Shown here piece by piece: positions 6,899 through 7,771 of a stretch of DNA of 7,771 nt; within the stretch, counting starts at the first letter, position 1, and every line of letters begins with the position of its first letter. The stretch is from an uncultured Lachnospiraceae bacterium. GTDB taxonomy: Bacteria; Bacillota; Clostridia; Lachnospirales; Lachnospiraceae. The DNA lies in NCBI GenBank assembly GCA_905236585.1, contig CAJOQZ010000255.1, positions 1-7,771 on the forward strand. The letters are read 5' to 3'. The translations under genes and the position numbers were made by a program. The notes under the pieces were generated by a model that saw nothing but the letters and a program-made list of their open reading frames with translations, was not told the origin of the DNA and made no database searches.

Positions 6899-7771
6899 AT
6901 GGCAAAGGGAGAATACTATTTTTTACTGAATAAAAGTTCGGACTACCGGAGGGGGTATGCCCATAAGATTCGGATTGAAGGCGGCGGCATCGAACCGCCC
7001 CAGGAGGTCGGCATCAAGGGGGTCTTTGTATCCCGGCTTTACGACAGCCGAACCGAAAGCATGCAGTGGCATCGCCTGACCCTCCAAAAAACGGGTTCCG
7101 AAGGCGCGTTTGAACTTTTGATTTACGCGGCGGACGAAAGAGAGTTTGTCTTTGGGGATAAAACGGTGGATATCGAGGATTTTATCAAATCTCCGGACAT
7201 ATCCATTGACGAGAAGAACCGGATGCTTTCGCCCTACATGAAAAAAAGGGTGAATGATACGGACGACGTTTGGCTGCATGACGTTGTGGGGCGCTATCTG
7301 TGGATTGCGGTTGTGATGTACGGGCGGCATGAAAAGGCGCACGTCGGGGAGATTCAGATCGAGTTTCCGGGACGGAGCATATTGTCGTACCTGCCGGAGA
7401 TTTATGAGGAGGTAGATGAAGACGGCTTCCTCGAACGTTTCTTAGGCGTGTTCCAGACGATTTATGAGGATCGCAGCACGGCGATCGAGCGGCAGGCGCA
7501 GCGGTTTGACACGGACAGCGCAGAAGAAGACGAACTGTATGCCTTAGCGGGCTGGCTCGGCATCGAATCGCCGCATGTCTGGACGGTAGACAGCATGCGC
7601 GCCCTGCTGAAAGAGTATGTTGACCTCATACGCCGACGGGGCACAAGGGAGGGGCTTAAGCGGATACTTACCCTCTTTACCGGGACGGAGCCGTTTATCG
7701 TGGAGCCGCAGGAAATCGACGATTTTCCGAAGGACCACCCATACTATGAAATGCTGCGCAAACTCTACGGC
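6899..7771 (+). CDS. Phage-tail protein, Afp14/TIGR02242-like, with an N-terminal beta domain; 3' end cut off
   Basis: The frame is open from ATG 6899 to the window end (291 codons) with no stop. Residues about 163-270 match the tail-protein domain known as TIGR02242, related to phage tail protein I: YLPEIYEEVDEDGFLERFLG (164-183), FQTIYEDRSTAIE, LAGWLGIES (216-224), then VDLIRRRGTREGLKRILTLF (241-260) and TGTEPFIVEP. The RGTxEGL motif followed by TG is characteristic. Residues 1-160 form a predicted beta-rich domain with RLYDS, MQWHRL (55-60) and GRYLWIAVVMYG (131-142), a layout seen in longer eCIS and Gram-positive tail proteins. In Afp/PVC particles this protein sits at the baseplate periphery, where fibres attach. 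The gene starts 4 bases after the readthrough stop of the second J gene, with only a poor GTGGG upstream, so it may depend on translation coming through the J C-terminal region. No fibre gene lies between it and the J gene. Confidence 0.88.
   Translation, partial: MAKGEYYFLLNKSSDYRRGYAHKIRIEGGGIEPPQEVGIKGVFVSRLYDSRTESMQWHRLTLQKTGSEGAFELLIYAADEREFVFGDKTVDIEDFIKSPDISIDEKNRMLSPYMKKRVNDTDDVWLHDVVGRYLWIAVVMYGRHEKAHVGEIQIEFPGRSILSYLPEIYEEVDEDGFLERFLGVFQTIYEDRSTAIERQAQRFDTDSAEEDELYALAGWLGIESPHVWTVDSMRALLKEYVDLIRRRGTREGLKRILTLFTGTEPFIVEPQEIDDFPKDHPYYEMLRKLYG

Noticed and set aside
6624..6929. 101-residue plus-strand frame starting at GTG 6624
   Set aside because: It overlaps the J C-terminal segment in another frame. 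The J frame matches the family and this one does not.

Overview
The window holds a run of same-strand genes for the baseplate end of a phage-tail-like contractile injection system. In order they are: the 3' part of a gpD/gp27-like spike-base gene, a gpV/gp5-like spike gene, a gp25-like gene, a very large baseplate J protein (Afp11/Pvc11-like), a second smaller J-family protein (Afp12/Pvc12-like), and the 5' part of a tail protein of the Afp14/TIGR02242 type. Two J-family proteins, one 967 residues long, followed by this type of tail protein fit an extracellular contractile injection system (eCIS; Afp, PVC, MAC and Streptomyces CIS are relatives) better than an ordinary myophage or R-type tailocin, whose single J protein is usually about 350-400 residues. 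The sheath, tube, LysM, PAAR, ATPase and cargo genes would lie outside the window, so this is a family-level assignment.

Layout: spike base 3-683 (cut at the left edge), spike 703-1461, gp25 1474-1887, large J 1884-4787, second J 4789-6600 with its frame continuing past a TAG to 6894, tail protein 6899-7771 (cut at the right edge). Gaps are 1 to 19 bases, or an ATGA overlap, so this is one operon. I see no promoter or terminator, no gene supported on the minus strand, and no RNA gene, mobile element or CRISPR array.

How the parts work together: the gpD-like base and gpV-like spike form the central puncturing hub. gp25 connects hub, sheath and wedges. The two J proteins form the baseplate wedge ring around the hub. 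The TIGR02242-type protein sits at the baseplate periphery. The baseplate nucleates tube and sheath and triggers contraction.

The most striking feature is an in-frame TAG at 6598-6600 in the second J gene. The same frame stays open for 97 more codons, which encode the expected C-terminal J domain, and a gap-free alignment with the neighbouring large J protein puts a glutamate at the stop position. It is a recent nonsense mutation, a readthrough codon or a sequencing error. Also notable are a spike split into two genes, no PAAR gene and no His-rich spike tip, and a repeated beta-rich module seen three times in the large J protein and once in the second.

The organism is probably a moderately GC-rich member of the Bacillota, perhaps Lachnospiraceae-like, judging from strong GGAGG-type ribosome binding sites, base composition by eye and protein style. 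That is an impression and not a proof.
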